This document shows positions 1 to 10,080 of a stretch of DNA of 64,000 bases, piece after piece. The stretch covers positions 189,735 through 253,734 of the forward strand of contig NZ_JAAOBY010000004.1 in the NCBI RefSeq assembly GCF_011365745.1, read 5' to 3'. This DNA comes from Flavobacterium turcicum. GTDB taxonomy: Bacteria; Bacteroidota; Bacteroidia; Flavobacteriales; Flavobacteriaceae. How positions within the stretch are numbered: position 1 is the first letter of the stretch; the number at the start of each line of letters is the position of its first letter. Both the position numbers and the translations under genes were made by a program. The notes under the pieces are model-generated. The model was given only the letters and a program-made list of their open reading frames with translations, had not been told where the DNA came from and did no database searches.

Positions 1-104
1 ATCGAAGGGCTGTCTATTACGACTTTATCATTGTGTATGATTAAAGTATTAGCGGTACCAAGGTCTATCGCAATATCCTCGGTCATGAAATCAAAAAATC
101 CCAT
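1..104 (-). CDS. mreB: Rod shape-determining protein MreB (N-terminal fragment, cut by window edge)
   Basis: The reverse strand from 104 reads MGFFDFMTEDIAIDLGTANT and continues open to the window edge. That is the actin-like phosphate-1 loop (DLGTANT) at the start of MreB, the filament protein that guides cell-wall synthesis in rods. Only about 34 residues are visible. It lies 53 bases downstream of purH on the same strand, a purH-mreB order common in Bacteroidota, so cotranscription is likely. Identity rests on this N-terminal motif only. Confidence 0.93.
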   Translation of the reverse strand, partial: MGFFDFMTEDIAIDLGTANTLIIHNDKVVIDSPS

Positions 105-157
105 AAGTTTTTTAAGGGTTAAAAGTTAAAAATTTGTGACGGACAAAGTTAAACAAA

Positions 158-1684
158 TTAATGTTTAAAATGACGCGTTCCTGTAAATACCATTGCAAGA
201 TTATTTTCGTTACAGTAATTGATGCTTAATTCATCTTTGATCGATCCTCCCGGCTGAATTACTGCTGTGATTCCTGCTTTTTTGGCAAGTTCTACACAAT
301 CAGGAAATGGAAAAAAAGCATCACTAGCCATTGAAGCTCCTTGTAAATCAAATCCGAAATTTTTCGCTTTTTCTACAGCTTGCATTAACGCGTCAACTCT
401 TGAAGTTTGTCCCGTACCTGAAGCAATAAGCGTACCGTTTTTAGCAAAAACAATCGTATTTGATTTTGTGTTTTTGCAAATTTTTGAGGCAAAAATTAAA
501 TCTTCTATCTCTTGCTCTGTAGGCGCTGTTAGTGTAACGGTTTTTAGGTCCTCTTTAGTATCGGTACTATTATTTCTGTCTTGAACTAAAAGTCCGTTTA
601 AGCATGTGCGTACTTGTTTTTGAGGTAATTCAACTTCATTTTGAACAAGAATGATTCTGTTTTTCTTTTCCTGTAAAATGCTAAGCGCCTCTGCATCAAA
701 AGCTGGAGCAATTACTACTTCGCAAAATAAAGCGTTTATTTCTTGTGCTGTAGCTACATCAACGGTTGTGTTAGCAATTAATACTCCTCCAAAAGCAGAA
801 GTAGGATCGCAAGCCAAAGCTGCTAAATAAGCTTCACTGATTGTTGGTCTTGTAGCTAAACCGCAAGCGTTGTTGTGTTTGAGAATAGCAAATGTAGGAC
901 CGTCGTTTTTAAATTCTTGAATTAAATTAACCGCGGCATCTACGTCTAGTAAATTGTTGTATGAAAGTTCTTTTCCGTGAATTTTGTTGAACATGGCATC
1001 AAAATCTCCAAAGAAAAATCCTTTTTGGTGTGGGTTTTCTCCATAGCGAAGTACTTGACCATCGGCTATGCTTTCTTTGTAAATAGTTTCATCAGTGTTG
1101 AAATAGTTAAAAATTGCTCCGTCATAGTGTGATGACACATGAAATGCTTTTGTGGCAAACAATTTTCTGTCCTCTAAAGTAGTTGCTCCGTTTTGTTTAA
1201 TGATGGTTTCTAAAAATAATCCGTATTGCTCCATCGATGAAACGATTACCGTATCTTTAAAATTCTTTGCTGCTGCACGAATTAGAGAAATGCCACCAAT
1301 ATCAATTTTTTCAATAATATCAGCTTCGCTTGCGCCAGATGCAACGGTTTTTTCAAATGGGTATAAGTCAACAATTACCAAGTCAATTTGAGGAATATCA
1401 AACTCCTTCATTTGCTGTACATCACTTTTGTTATCTTGACGGTTTAAGATTCCGCCGAAAACTTTTGGGTGCAAAGTTTTTACTCTTCCACCTAAAATTG
1501 AAGGGTATGAAGTAACATCTTCAACGGGTACAACAGGAATTCCTAAATTTTTTATGAAATCTTCGGTACCACCAGTAGAATAAATTGTAACATTTTGACT
1601 GTTTAGTTGTCTTACTATCGGTTCAAGTCCTTCTTTTGAGAAGACAGAGATTAATGCCGATTGGATTGTTTTAGTTGTGTTCAT
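158..1684 (-). CDS. purH: Bifunctional AICAR transformylase / IMP cyclohydrolase
   Basis: Catalyses the last two steps of IMP synthesis in the cytoplasm: formyl transfer from 10-formyl-THF to AICAR, then ring closure. An MGS-like cyclohydrolase domain (about residues 8-125, with STGGTEDF and GGRVKTLHPKV) is followed by the transformylase domain with LRYGENPHQKG and the KHNNACG motif (family usual KHNNPCG). The length, 508 aa, is normal. I start at the ATG at 1684 (MNTTKTIQSALISVF). An in-frame ATG nine codons upstream at 1711 is possible but adds residues absent from the family. It is followed by mreB on the same strand and divergent from the ABC permease. Confidence 0.96.
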   Translation of the reverse strand: MNTTKTIQSALISVFSKEGLEPIVRQLNSQNVTIYSTGGTEDFIKNLGIPVVPVEDVTSYPSILGGRVKTLHPKVFGGILNRQDNKSDVQQMKEFDIPQIDLVIVDLYPFEKTVASGASEADIIEKIDIGGISLIRAAAKNFKDTVIVSSMEQYGLFLETIIKQNGATTLEDRKLFATKAFHVSSHYDGAIFNYFNTDETIYKESIADGQVLRYGENPHQKGFFFGDFDAMFNKIHGKELSYNNLLDVDAAVNLIQEFKNDGPTFAILKHNNACGLATRPTISEAYLAALACDPTSAFGGVLIANTTVDVATAQEINALFCEVVIAPAFDAEALSILQEKKNRIILVQNEVELPQKQVRTCLNGLLVQDRNNSTDTKEDLKTVTLTAPTEQEIEDLIFASKICKNTKSNTIVFAKNGTLIASGTGQTSRVDALMQAVEKAKNFGFDLQGASMASDAFFPFPDCVELAKKAGITAVIQPGGSIKDELSINYCNENNLAMVFTGTRHFKH

Positions 1685-1868
1685 TATGTAGTTAGTGTTT
1701 TTAAGGTGCAAAAATAGTTTTTAAAGTCGAAATTAAAGCATTCGAAATTGAGATATTTGCAAATAAGACACTTCTATTTTACGACGCTTTTAAATCCTAA
1801 GCGTGTCAATACTGAAAAGTCTTTTTTGGGCTTTTTGATTAAATCATTTTAAATACAAAACAAGATAT

Positions 1869-3119
1869 ATGTTAGTTTACCTTCGATTATTAAAAGAAAG
1901 TTTTGGTTTTGCTATGAATGCCTTAAGCAATAATAAATTGAGAACTTTACTCTCGTTGTTAGGCGTGACCATTGGTATTTTTTCAATCATTGCGGTACTT
2001 GCCGCTGTTGATTCTTTAGATCGTAAAATCACTAAAGATCTTAGTAGTTTGGATAAAAATACGATTTACTTAATCAAGTTTTCATTTGGTCCATCTGACA
2101 TTCCGCAATGGAAACGCGAGCAATTTCCAAACATCAAATACGATGAGTATACTTATTTGAAAAATTCACTAAATAATGCTGAAGCTATTGCTTTTCAAAT
2201 TTTTACACGTCGTGAATCGTTAAAATATGATGCGAAAACGGTAAGCGATGTAAATATTGTTCCTTCTTCGCAAGAGTTTATCGATATTCAAGGTTTAGAG
2301 TTTGACAAAGGCCGTTTTTATAACGATTCCGAAGCCAATTCAGGTGCCTCTGTTATTGTAATCGGAAATGAAATCGCTAATTCATTGTTTGAAGGTGTTG
2401 ATCCTATTGGGAAAAATATCCGCTTGTATGGCAAACGTTTTACGGTTATTGGAGTTTTAAAGAAGGAAGGTGCTGGACTTTTTGGAGACAGTAACGATAC
2501 AACAGCATACATTCCAGTTAATTTTGTTCGCCAATTGTATGGTGATAACAATGAATCGCTAACCAATGCTATTTTGATCAAACCAGAAAGTGGTGTAGAT
2601 ATGGATGCTTTTAAAGGCGAGTTAACGCAAAAATTACGCAATTATAGAGGCTTGAAAGCTGGAGAAATTGATAACTTTTTTATCAATGTTTTTAGTGGTT
2701 TTACTGATTTAATAGATGGTATTATTGGTCAAATGAACGTAGTTGGTTGGATTATTAGTGGCTTTTCATTGCTTGTTGGTGGTTTTGGTATTGCGAATAT
2801 CATGTTCGTATCTGTAAAGGAAAGAACCAATTTAATTGGTATTCAAAAATCGCTTGGCGCAAAAAACAGGTTTATTTTGTTTCAGTTTTTATTTGAAGCA
2901 ATTATACTTTCTGTCTTTGGTGGATTAATTGGTTTGTTTTTGGTTTGGATTATTTCATTTATAGTTACCCAAGCGTTCGATTTTGAATTTGTTCTTGGTA
3001 TGGGCAATGTGATTTTAGGAACTTCTTTGGCTGCAATAATCGGACTCATATCTGGAATTTTGCCTGCTATTTCGGCGTCTAAACTTGATCCAGTTGAAGC
3101 TATTCGTACTGGAATGTAA
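1869..3119 (+). CDS. ABC transporter permease, MacB/FtsX type
   Basis: A 416-aa inner-membrane permease. It has one membrane segment near residues 30-50, a periplasmic MacB-type core domain (about 55-270), and three C-terminal segments of the FtsX domain (about 285-405) with the VKERTNLIGIQKSLGAK coupling helix. Members of this family work with a separate MacB-like ATPase to move lipoproteins, peptides or macrolides through a tripartite envelope system. No ATPase gene is adjacent, so the substrate cannot be inferred. The TonB-dependent receptor starts 54 bases downstream and may share the transcript. Confidence 0.9.
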   Translation: MLVYLRLLKESFGFAMNALSNNKLRTLLSLLGVTIGIFSIIAVLAAVDSLDRKITKDLSSLDKNTIYLIKFSFGPSDIPQWKREQFPNIKYDEYTYLKNSLNNAEAIAFQIFTRRESLKYDAKTVSDVNIVPSSQEFIDIQGLEFDKGRFYNDSEANSGASVIVIGNEIANSLFEGVDPIGKNIRLYGKRFTVIGVLKKEGAGLFGDSNDTTAYIPVNFVRQLYGDNNESLTNAILIKPESGVDMDAFKGELTQKLRNYRGLKAGEIDNFFINVFSGFTDLIDGIIGQMNVVGWIISGFSLLVGGFGIANIMFVSVKERTNLIGIQKSLGAKNRFILFQFLFEAIILSVFGGLIGLFLVWIISFIVTQAFDFEFVLGMGNVILGTSLAAIIGLISGILPAISASKLDPVEAIRTGM

Positions 3120-3173
3120 AAACATATTGAAGTTGATGACTTCCCAATTAATCACCTCCTTAGTTGTTTTTTA

Positions 3174-5363
3174 ATGAAAAATTTTTTCTCCGTTGTAGTG
3201 TTACTGTGCACTTTTGTTGGCTTGGCGCAAATGAAAAAAGACACTACAAAATTGGACGATGTAGTGCTTATTCAAAAGATACCGAAGCAAATCTTGAAGT
3301 CGCCCTATCAGGTTGATTTTATAACTGCTGCTGATATTGATTTTCAAAATTTCCAAACCACGGCAGAGATGCTTTCTAATTCAGGGGCGCTATTTGTACA
3401 AAAATCACAGCAAGGTGGCGGTAGTCCTTCTATCCGCGGTTTTGAGGCAAGTAGAGTGTTACTTGTTGTTGATGGTGTCCGAATGAATAATTTAATTTTT
3501 CGGGCAGGGCATTTGCAAAACGTAATTACCGTTGACGAAAGTTTTTTAGACAATGCTGCCATTGTTTACGGGCCAACTTCTACTTTATTTGGTAGTGATG
3601 CTTTGGGCGGAACCGTAGCCATGAATACTAAAAATGCTAAGTTCAAATCAGAAGTTGCTAATGCTTTTTCTGGAAATATAGCCTCACGATATAGCAGTGC
3701 CAACCAAGAAAAATCAGTTGCTTTGCAGATTAATTATGCAACCAATAATTGGGCTTCCTTAACTGCTTTTTCTTTTAACGACTTCGGAGATTTAAAAATG
3801 GGAAAACAAAAAAATCATAATGGTGATTTTTTTGGCGAAAGACCTTTTTTTGTTGCCACTACCAATGGAGTTGATGTTATTCAGCCTAATGATAACAAGT
3901 TTGTACAAAGAAATTCTGGCTACAAGCAATACAATTTAATGCAAAAAATAGCCTATAAAACCGAAAATGGTTTTATGCATGATATAAATTTTCAATGGTC
4001 TACCAGCTCTGATATTCCTCGCTATGATCGATTAACGGAACCAAGTGGGAAAGCAGGTTTACGCCATGCAGAATGGTATTACGGTCCACAAGAGCGTTTG
4101 TTGGCAGTCTATTCGTTAAGCAAAAAGAAGCTATTTTGGAATGCTGATATGCGTACTAATTTTTCTTATCAAAATGTAAAAGAGAGTAGGCACAACCGAC
4201 GTTTTGGAGATTACGTTCTGCAAAACCGTTTGGAGAATGTTAATGTATACGGTTTATCGGTTGATTTAACTAAAAAATGGAAAACAGCGACTTTGTTGTA
4301 CGGGTTGGAGTCCTATTATGAAACTCTAAATTCTACCGCTTTTAGTTCTAATATAAATACTAAGGAGCGAAAAAATATTAGTACCCGTTACCCGAATGGA
4401 GCAAATGCAATGTGGCGTTATGATGCCTATGCTTCTTACAATCAAGAGTGGGATTCGAAAACTTTTTTGAATGCAGGTTTGCGTTTGGGTTATAGTGGTT
4501 TGAATAGTTCTATTGCGGATAATTCTTTCTTTCCATTGCCTTTTTCAAAAATTAAACAGCAAAATTTCACTTACAGCGCTAATGTTGGAGTGGTGCGAAA
4601 TGTGTCGAGCAATGTCTCACTTAAATCGAATTTATCAACAGGATATCGGGTTCCAAATATCGATGATTTAGCAAAGATTTTTGAGACAGTGCGTGGTGTT
4701 TTGATTGTTCCTAATGAAGATTTAAAACCTGAAAAAACAGTTACTGCTGATTTGGGTTTTGTCTTTCAATCCACTTCGAAAAGATGGAAACTAGAACAAA
4801 CCTATTTTTATACCAAAATGTTTGATGCCATTGTAACGAGTCCGTTTTTATATAATGGCCAATCTTCCTTGATTTATGATGGTGCGTTGAGCCAAATATT
4901 TGCTAATCAAAACAGCGGAAAAGCATTTGTTACGGGAATTTCTACTTCGCTTCAAGCGGAACTTGTTACTGCTGTACAAATGAATGCATCGTTCAATTAT
5001 AACTTGGGCCGCATTGTATCTGAACAAAAGTTACTGCCGCTGGATCATATTTCGCCTTATTTTGGAAAAGTTGGAATCGCTTACACCTACAAAAAAGGTA
5101 TGATTGAAGGTTACATGTTGTACAATGGTAAAAAGGCATTAAAAGATTATTCTAACAGCGGTGAAGATAACTTGCAATACGCACCTGCTAATGGTATGCC
5201 TGCGTGGGAATCGTACTCACTCAAATCAAGCTATAAATTGTTTGAAGGGGCGATTGTTTATACCGGTGTCGAAAATATTTTAGACACGCAATACCGAACC
5301 TTTTCATCAGGAATTAATGCTCCCGGTCGCAATTTTTACGGAGGTTTGCAATATACTTTCTAA
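3174..5363 (+). CDS. TonB-dependent outer membrane receptor (heme/siderophore-type)
   Basis: A 729-aa outer-membrane protein with a signal peptide ending at about residue 19 (FVGLAQ). A plug domain (about 45-155) has SIRGFEASRVLLVVDGVRMN and GPTSTLFGSDALGG, and a 22-strand-type barrel ends in the aromatic C-terminus FYGGLQYTF. The RAGHLQNV stretch after the DGVRMNN motif resembles haemoglobin/transferrin-type receptors, so heme or a metal chelate is the likeliest substrate; that is inference. There is no N-terminal carboxypeptidase-like domain, so it is not a SusC. A strong hairpin terminator follows the stop. Confidence 0.88.
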   Translation: MKNFFSVVVLLCTFVGLAQMKKDTTKLDDVVLIQKIPKQILKSPYQVDFITAADIDFQNFQTTAEMLSNSGALFVQKSQQGGGSPSIRGFEASRVLLVVDGVRMNNLIFRAGHLQNVITVDESFLDNAAIVYGPTSTLFGSDALGGTVAMNTKNAKFKSEVANAFSGNIASRYSSANQEKSVALQINYATNNWASLTAFSFNDFGDLKMGKQKNHNGDFFGERPFFVATTNGVDVIQPNDNKFVQRNSGYKQYNLMQKIAYKTENGFMHDINFQWSTSSDIPRYDRLTEPSGKAGLRHAEWYYGPQERLLAVYSLSKKKLFWNADMRTNFSYQNVKESRHNRRFGDYVLQNRLENVNVYGLSVDLTKKWKTATLLYGLESYYETLNSTAFSSNINTKERKNISTRYPNGANAMWRYDAYASYNQEWDSKTFLNAGLRLGYSGLNSSIADNSFFPLPFSKIKQQNFTYSANVGVVRNVSSNVSLKSNLSTGYRVPNIDDLAKIFETVRGVLIVPNEDLKPEKTVTADLGFVFQSTSKRWKLEQTYFYTKMFDAIVTSPFLYNGQSSLIYDGALSQIFANQNSGKAFVTGISTSLQAELVTAVQMNASFNYNLGRIVSEQKLLPLDHISPYFGKVGIAYTYKKGMIEGYMLYNGKKALKDYSNSGEDNLQYAPANGMPAWESYSLKSSYKLFEGAIVYTGVENILDTQYRTFSSGINAPGRNFYGGLQYTF

Positions 5364-5373
5364 CATATACCAA

Positions 5374-5410
5374 TAAAAAAGCCTGTTCGTAATGAACAGG
5401 CTTTCTAGTT
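5374..5410. terminator. Bidirectional hairpin terminator
   Basis: An 11-bp perfect stem (AAAGCCTGTTC / GAACAGGCTTT) with a five-base loop lies between the convergent TonB receptor and accD, with A and T runs on both sides. Confidence 0.85.
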
Positions 5411-5423
5411 TTTAGACCTTTAA

Positions 5424-6281
5424 TTATTGTCTAATTTCATTATTTTGGATCAAATCGATGTATAAGTTGATTTTATCTTTCAATTCCTTTCTTGGAGTAA
5501 TAAAATCTAAGAAACCATGTTCTAATAAAAATTCTGCTGTTTGAAAACCTTCTGGTAAATCTTTACCGGTAGTGTCTCTTACTACACGAGGTCCAGCAAA
5601 TCCGATTAATGCGCCTGGCTCAGAAATATTAATGTCCCCTAACATGGCGTAAGAAGCAGTGGTTCCTCCTGTAGTTGGGTCAGTACATAATGAAATGTAT
5701 GGCAATTTAGCTTCAGCAAGCTGTGCTAATTTTACAGATGTTTTTGCTAATTGCATCAAAGAGTAAGCCGCTTCCATCATACGTGCACCACCTGATTTTG
5801 AAATCATTACAAATGGCATCTTGTTTTTGATAGCGTGGTCAATTCCTCTTGCAATTTTTTCACCTACAACTGCTCCCATAGATCCACCAATAAAGGCAAA
5901 ATCCATACAGCAAATTACTAAATCTTTTCCTTTAGACTTTCCTACACCAGTGCGTACGGCATCTTTTAGTTTGGTTTTATCCATTACATCTTTCAAACGA
6001 TCTGCATATTTTTTTGTATCAACAAAATGCAAAGGGTCTTTTGATGTCATGTTTTTGTCTAACTCTACAAATTCATTGTTGTCAAACAAAATTTGAAAAT
6101 ATTCAGCGCTTCCTATTCTAACATGAAAACCATCTTCTGGACTTACAAATAAGTTGCGAGCCAATTCATCAGCATCAATAATTTTTCCTGTTGGAGATTT
6201 GTACCAAAGCCCTTTTGGAATATCCATTTTGTCTTCGGTAGCAGTAGTAATCCCTTTTTCTTTTCTTTTAAACCAAGCCAT
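5424..6281 (-). CDS. accD: Acetyl-CoA carboxylase carboxyltransferase subunit beta
   Basis: Cytoplasmic subunit that, with AccA, transfers the carboxyl group from biotin to acetyl-CoA in the first step of fatty acid synthesis. The crotonase-like fold is clear ([42 protein letters not shown]). The length, 285 aa, is normal. The N-terminal segment that normally holds a four-cysteine zinc ribbon is present (WYKSPTGKI ... [10 protein letters not shown]), but every zinc cysteine is replaced. fbaA lies 67 bases upstream on the same strand, so the two may be cotranscribed. Confidence 0.95.
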   Translation of the reverse strand: MAWFKRKEKGITTATEDKMDIPKGLWYKSPTGKIIDADELARNLFVSPEDGFHVRIGSAEYFQILFDNNEFVELDKNMTSKDPLHFVDTKKYADRLKDVMDKTKLKDAVRTGVGKSKGKDLVICCMDFAFIGGSMGAVVGEKIARGIDHAIKNKMPFVMISKSGGARMMEAAYSLMQLAKTSVKLAQLAEAKLPYISLCTDPTTGGTTASYAMLGDINISEPGALIGFAGPRVVRDTTGKDLPEGFQTAEFLLEHGFLDFITPRKELKDKINLYIDLIQNNEIRQ

Positions 6282-6348
6282 ATTTATTGTTTTTGTTGTT
6301 TCAGGTTTAAAGTTTTAATATCCTCAACCTGAAACTATAAACTTTTAA

Positions 6349-7416
6349 TTATAATGTATTCACGTTGTTTAAGTCAGCAAAAGCTTGCTCTAACCTTGCG
6401 TTAAAAGTGATTTCACTTTCACGTACCCATTTTCTTGGGTCATAATATTTTTTATTTGGTACATCAGCGCCTTCAGGGTTTCCAATTTGAGATTTTAAAT
6501 ACTCTAAATTGTTTACCATATAGTCACGAATTCCTTCTGTGTAGGCAAATTGTAAATCAGTATCAATGTTCATTTTTACAACACCATAGCTAATTCCTTC
6601 TCTAATTTCTTCTAGAGTAGATCCTGATCCTCCGTGGAAAACGAAATCAACTGGATTGTGTCCGGTGCTGAATTTGTTTTGTACAAAATCTTGTGAGTTT
6701 TTCAAGATTTTTGGAGTTAACTTTACGTTTCCTGGTTTGTAAACTCCGTGTACGTTTCCAAAAGCTGCAGCGATTGTAAACTTTGGACTCACTTTTGATA
6801 ACTCTTCGTAAGCGTAAGCTACCTCCTCAGGTTGTGTGTATAATTTTGAACTGTCAACATCAGAGTTGTCAACACCGTCTTCTTCACCACCAGTAATTCC
6901 TAATTCGATTTCAAGTGTCATTCCCATTTTGCTCATACGCTCTAAGTACGTTTTGCAAATTTCGATGTTTTCCTCAATTGGCTCTTCTGATAAGTCAATC
7001 ATGTGCGAAGAGAATAATGGTTTTCCTGTTTTAGCAAAATGTGCTTCAGAGGCATCTAACAAACCGTCAATCCAAGGCAATAATTTTTTCGCGCAGTGGT
7101 CGGTATGCAAAATTACAGTTGCTCCGTAAGCCTCTGCAAGCGTGTGTATGTGTAATGCTCCGGCAACTCCACCAGCAATAGCTGCTTTTTCACCTGCATT
7201 TGACAATCCTTTTCCAGCATTAAATTGCGCTCCTCCGTTTGAGAATTGTATGATAACTGGTGCGTTTAGTTTTGCTGCTGTTTCCAGAACACCATTAATT
7301 GTGCTAGAACCAGTAACGTTTACTGCCGGAAGTGCAAATCCTTTTTCCTTAGCATAGTTAAAAATTTCTTGGACTTGATCTCCTGTAGCTACGCCCGGTT
7401 TTATGTTGTGTGCCAT
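6349..7416 (-). CDS. fbaA: Class II fructose-bisphosphate aldolase
   Basis: Zinc-dependent aldolase of glycolysis and gluconeogenesis, cleaving fructose-1,6-bisphosphate to DHAP and glyceraldehyde-3-phosphate. At 355 aa it is a class IIA enzyme. Zinc and substrate residues are visible in HTDHCAKKLLPW (about residues 105-116), ELGITGGEEDGVDN, FGNVHGVYKPG and HGGSGS, and the phosphate-binding MNIDTDLQ is present. It is the first gene of a possible fbaA-accD unit on the reverse strand. Confidence 0.96.
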   Translation of the reverse strand: MAHNIKPGVATGDQVQEIFNYAKEKGFALPAVNVTGSSTINGVLETAAKLNAPVIIQFSNGGAQFNAGKGLSNAGEKAAIAGGVAGALHIHTLAEAYGATVILHTDHCAKKLLPWIDGLLDASEAHFAKTGKPLFSSHMIDLSEEPIEENIEICKTYLERMSKMGMTLEIELGITGGEEDGVDNSDVDSSKLYTQPEEVAYAYEELSKVSPKFTIAAAFGNVHGVYKPGNVKLTPKILKNSQDFVQNKFSTGHNPVDFVFHGGSGSTLEEIREGISYGVVKMNIDTDLQFAYTEGIRDYMVNNLEYLKSQIGNPEGADVPNKKYYDPRKWVRESEITFNARLEQAFADLNNVNTL

Positions 7417-7476
7417 GGTACTTTTTTTAGTTGTTTTTTTAGTTTTTAGTTCTGCAAAAATAAGAATTAATTAGCA

Positions 7477-10044
7477 TTAGAATGGATAATTTATTCCAAA
7501 ATTTAAAACTGAGTTGGCAAAGTTGTATTCATTGAACCATCTTTTGCTGCTTTCATTCGCTGGATTATAGGTTTTGAATCCCAAATCAAATCGGATTACA
7601 AAGAAACTCAAATCGTATCGCAAGCCAAAGCCGGTACCTAATGCGATATCTTTTAAATCACTAAAGCTTGTAAAAGTTGATTTTTCATCTGTGACATTAT
7701 CCAGTACGTTCCATATATTTCCCGCATCTGCAAATAATGCGCCTTTTAGACTACCTAAAACTTTAAAACGGTATTCTCCGCTTATTGCAATTTTCATGTT
7801 GGCTTCATTAAAATCATCTAATGCGCCACTGCTGCCAGGTCCCAAAGCGTAAGGTTGCCAAGCCCGGTTATCATTTGATCCACCCGAAAAGTAACTTCGT
7901 GAGAACGGGATATAATCGGAGTTTCCAAACGGTATGGCAATTCCAAAAAATGATCGAAATGCGAAAATTTTCTCCTTAGTTAAGTCCCAATGTTTGATAA
8001 AATCGAATTCAGTTTTAACGTACTCTGAATATTCTAAATTAAAAATCTCATAATTACCGGTAGCATTCTTACGTTGCCCTGATGCTGATGCAAAAGCTGA
8101 TAATAGTGTGCCTGCCGATTCTAGCTTGGTTTTAAAAAGATAGAAATTGTTGTCAGTTAAATCTTTTTTAGTTGTTTTAGAGAACGTAAAATTGGTTGCC
8201 AAAATAAAGTCATTTTCCGTTAGTCGCAAACGGCGTTCTTCAATACTGCGCACAGCCTCAAGATCAGTTTGTTCAAGCGGGCGCAAAAAAGTAGCATTTC
8301 CAGTCAATACATCATTTGTAAAGCCTTTTGTACCGCGTTCTACCAATAAATTTTGATCTATGGGATTATTGTAATAGGTCGTGTTGGTGTTGTACTTTTT
8401 GCTTATTGCGTTTAAAGCATTGTACGATGATCCATAAACATTAAAATAGTTTTGAGGATTTAAGTTTCGGACATATTGCGTATTGATCAAGTCAAATCGT
8501 GCGGTGTAGTTTCGTTTAGGAGTCCAATTATAAGTTAGTCCTGTTGTGAAATTTTCTTTATCCAAACCAATATTTTGTTGTTTGGCAAAACCTAGTGTGA
8601 TTAACGTAGAAGGAATCATGCTTTTAGGAATGATTTTTTCGGTTTTAAAAGGCATGAAAATACGTGGGATGTTAAGTTTTAAATCGACACCATATTCAGA
8701 CACGTTGAAGAAATTATTTCTGGGATTGGCCAAATCGCGCGACGATCCGATGTTTCCTCGTGCTGCAATTTCGAAAGTTTCTGCTCCATTAAAGATGTTT
8801 CTAATCGTTTCAGAGATACTCAAACCAATACCAAAGTCTTGAATGTTAGAATGAGTAAGGTCTAAGGTAGTACCAAAACTATATTTTTTTCGAGGAGTGA
8901 GATATACTTTTGCTATTAATGATTGTGCCGTACTGTCGCGTGGGTCAAGTTCATATTGAATAGAGGGATAGTTGAAAATTTTTAAGTTATTCAAATATCT
9001 TGTGGTTAGGACTGTTTTATAATCCGCATAGAGCCCGCCTTTATTGATGAAAATGGCATTGGTAATGGCTTTGGGTTTGTATTTTAATTTGTCTTGACTG
9101 TATAAATTGAAATTATTAAAAGTTGTACTGTCTTTAAATATTTGTTTGTTGCTATTCGCTTTATAATCGGTGTAAATATTTACATCGCTTATGGTATACA
9201 ATTTAAAAGGTTCTGTTTTGGTAGAGTCTCCGTCTTGATACGAATAATTATTAATCAATAAGTTAATGTTTGCTTTATTGACTTTCTTGATCGTGTCTAC
9301 TGCAAAAGTGACATAATTTGGCTGAAAATAATAAGCACCATTGTTGCGGAAATTAGTAGTTATTCGATTTTTTTCATTTTCAAAATCTTCTGTTGCATAT
9401 TGGTTCCCGGATTTGATAAAACTATTGTTGACTGTTAGATTGTAAAGTGAATCAAGTTTAGGAGTCGAAATGGTTTTGCTTAAAGTGTCAAGATAATATC
9501 CTTTTCCGGTGTCAATTTGATAGGCAAGACGTGCTTTTTTTGATGGTAAAGTATCAATTGAATAACTGGCATTTACATTAAAAAAACCTTTGTTAAAGTA
9601 ATAATATTTCAATCGAATAAGCGATTTATCGGCTCGTTCTTTGTCTAAAATTACCGGCGGTTCACCAGTTTTTTTTAAAAAATCATGAATGCCATGGTAC
9701 CAAAAGGATTTTCCCAATCGGTTGACTTGTTTTTCTGATAACCATTTTGATTTACGCTCCAATTTACCTGGATTAGCAGTAAACTTGGCTTGATAAGTGG
9801 AGTCAGGGTTTAAGTTGGCTAAATTGTATAAGTTGAGTCGCAATCGGTAGCCCAATAGTGTGCTGTTGGGTTTTTGGTACAGTTGATTGGATACGTTTTC
9901 ATCACGAACAAGCGAATTGTTCACCATGATTTCGTTTTTGGTCAGCAGTAAATTTCCGTCTGGAACTCTTTTTACGGCGTTACATGCGCAAATTAGTATT
10001 GCAATTAGAATAAATGCAGTTATTTTTGTAGAAATTTTTTTCAA
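7477..10044 (-). CDS. tamL: BamA/TamA-family outer membrane lipoprotein (TamL-like)
   Basis: An 855-aa lipidated BamA-superfamily protein. The N-terminus has a lipoprotein signal with the acceptor Cys at residue 21 (ILICAC). POTRA-like periplasmic domains span roughly residues 40-430, and a 16-strand Omp85-type barrel runs to the end, closing with FGINYPF. In Bacteroidota the lipoprotein TamL replaces TamA and pairs with TamB in outer-membrane biogenesis; this role is from family knowledge. It is divergent from the RNA methyltransferase, with 36 bases between starts. tamB is not in the window. Confidence 0.87.
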   Translation of the reverse strand: MKKISTKITAFILIAILICACNAVKRVPDGNLLLTKNEIMVNNSLVRDENVSNQLYQKPNSTLLGYRLRLNLYNLANLNPDSTYQAKFTANPGKLERKSKWLSEKQVNRLGKSFWYHGIHDFLKKTGEPPVILDKERADKSLIRLKYYYFNKGFFNVNASYSIDTLPSKKARLAYQIDTGKGYYLDTLSKTISTPKLDSLYNLTVNNSFIKSGNQYATEDFENEKNRITTNFRNNGAYYFQPNYVTFAVDTIKKVNKANINLLINNYSYQDGDSTKTEPFKLYTISDVNIYTDYKANSNKQIFKDSTTFNNFNLYSQDKLKYKPKAITNAIFINKGGLYADYKTVLTTRYLNNLKIFNYPSIQYELDPRDSTAQSLIAKVYLTPRKKYSFGTTLDLTHSNIQDFGIGLSISETIRNIFNGAETFEIAARGNIGSSRDLANPRNNFFNVSEYGVDLKLNIPRIFMPFKTEKIIPKSMIPSTLITLGFAKQQNIGLDKENFTTGLTYNWTPKRNYTARFDLINTQYVRNLNPQNYFNVYGSSYNALNAISKKYNTNTTYYNNPIDQNLLVERGTKGFTNDVLTGNATFLRPLEQTDLEAVRSIEERRLRLTENDFILATNFTFSKTTKKDLTDNNFYLFKTKLESAGTLLSAFASASGQRKNATGNYEIFNLEYSEYVKTEFDFIKHWDLTKEKIFAFRSFFGIAIPFGNSDYIPFSRSYFSGGSNDNRAWQPYALGPGSSGALDDFNEANMKIAISGEYRFKVLGSLKGALFADAGNIWNVLDNVTDEKSTFTSFSDLKDIALGTGFGLRYDLSFFVIRFDLGFKTYNPANESSKRWFNEYNFANSVLNFGINYPF

Positions 10045-10080
10045 GAGTTTCCAATATTTAATTCAAAAGTACATTTTTTT

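Noticed and set aside
1735..1775. Palindrome ATTTGCAAAT between purH and the ABC permease as divergent promoter
   Set aside because: The -7-like halves are there, but neither direction has a TTG at the proper distance; AT-rich DNA easily yields such palindromes.
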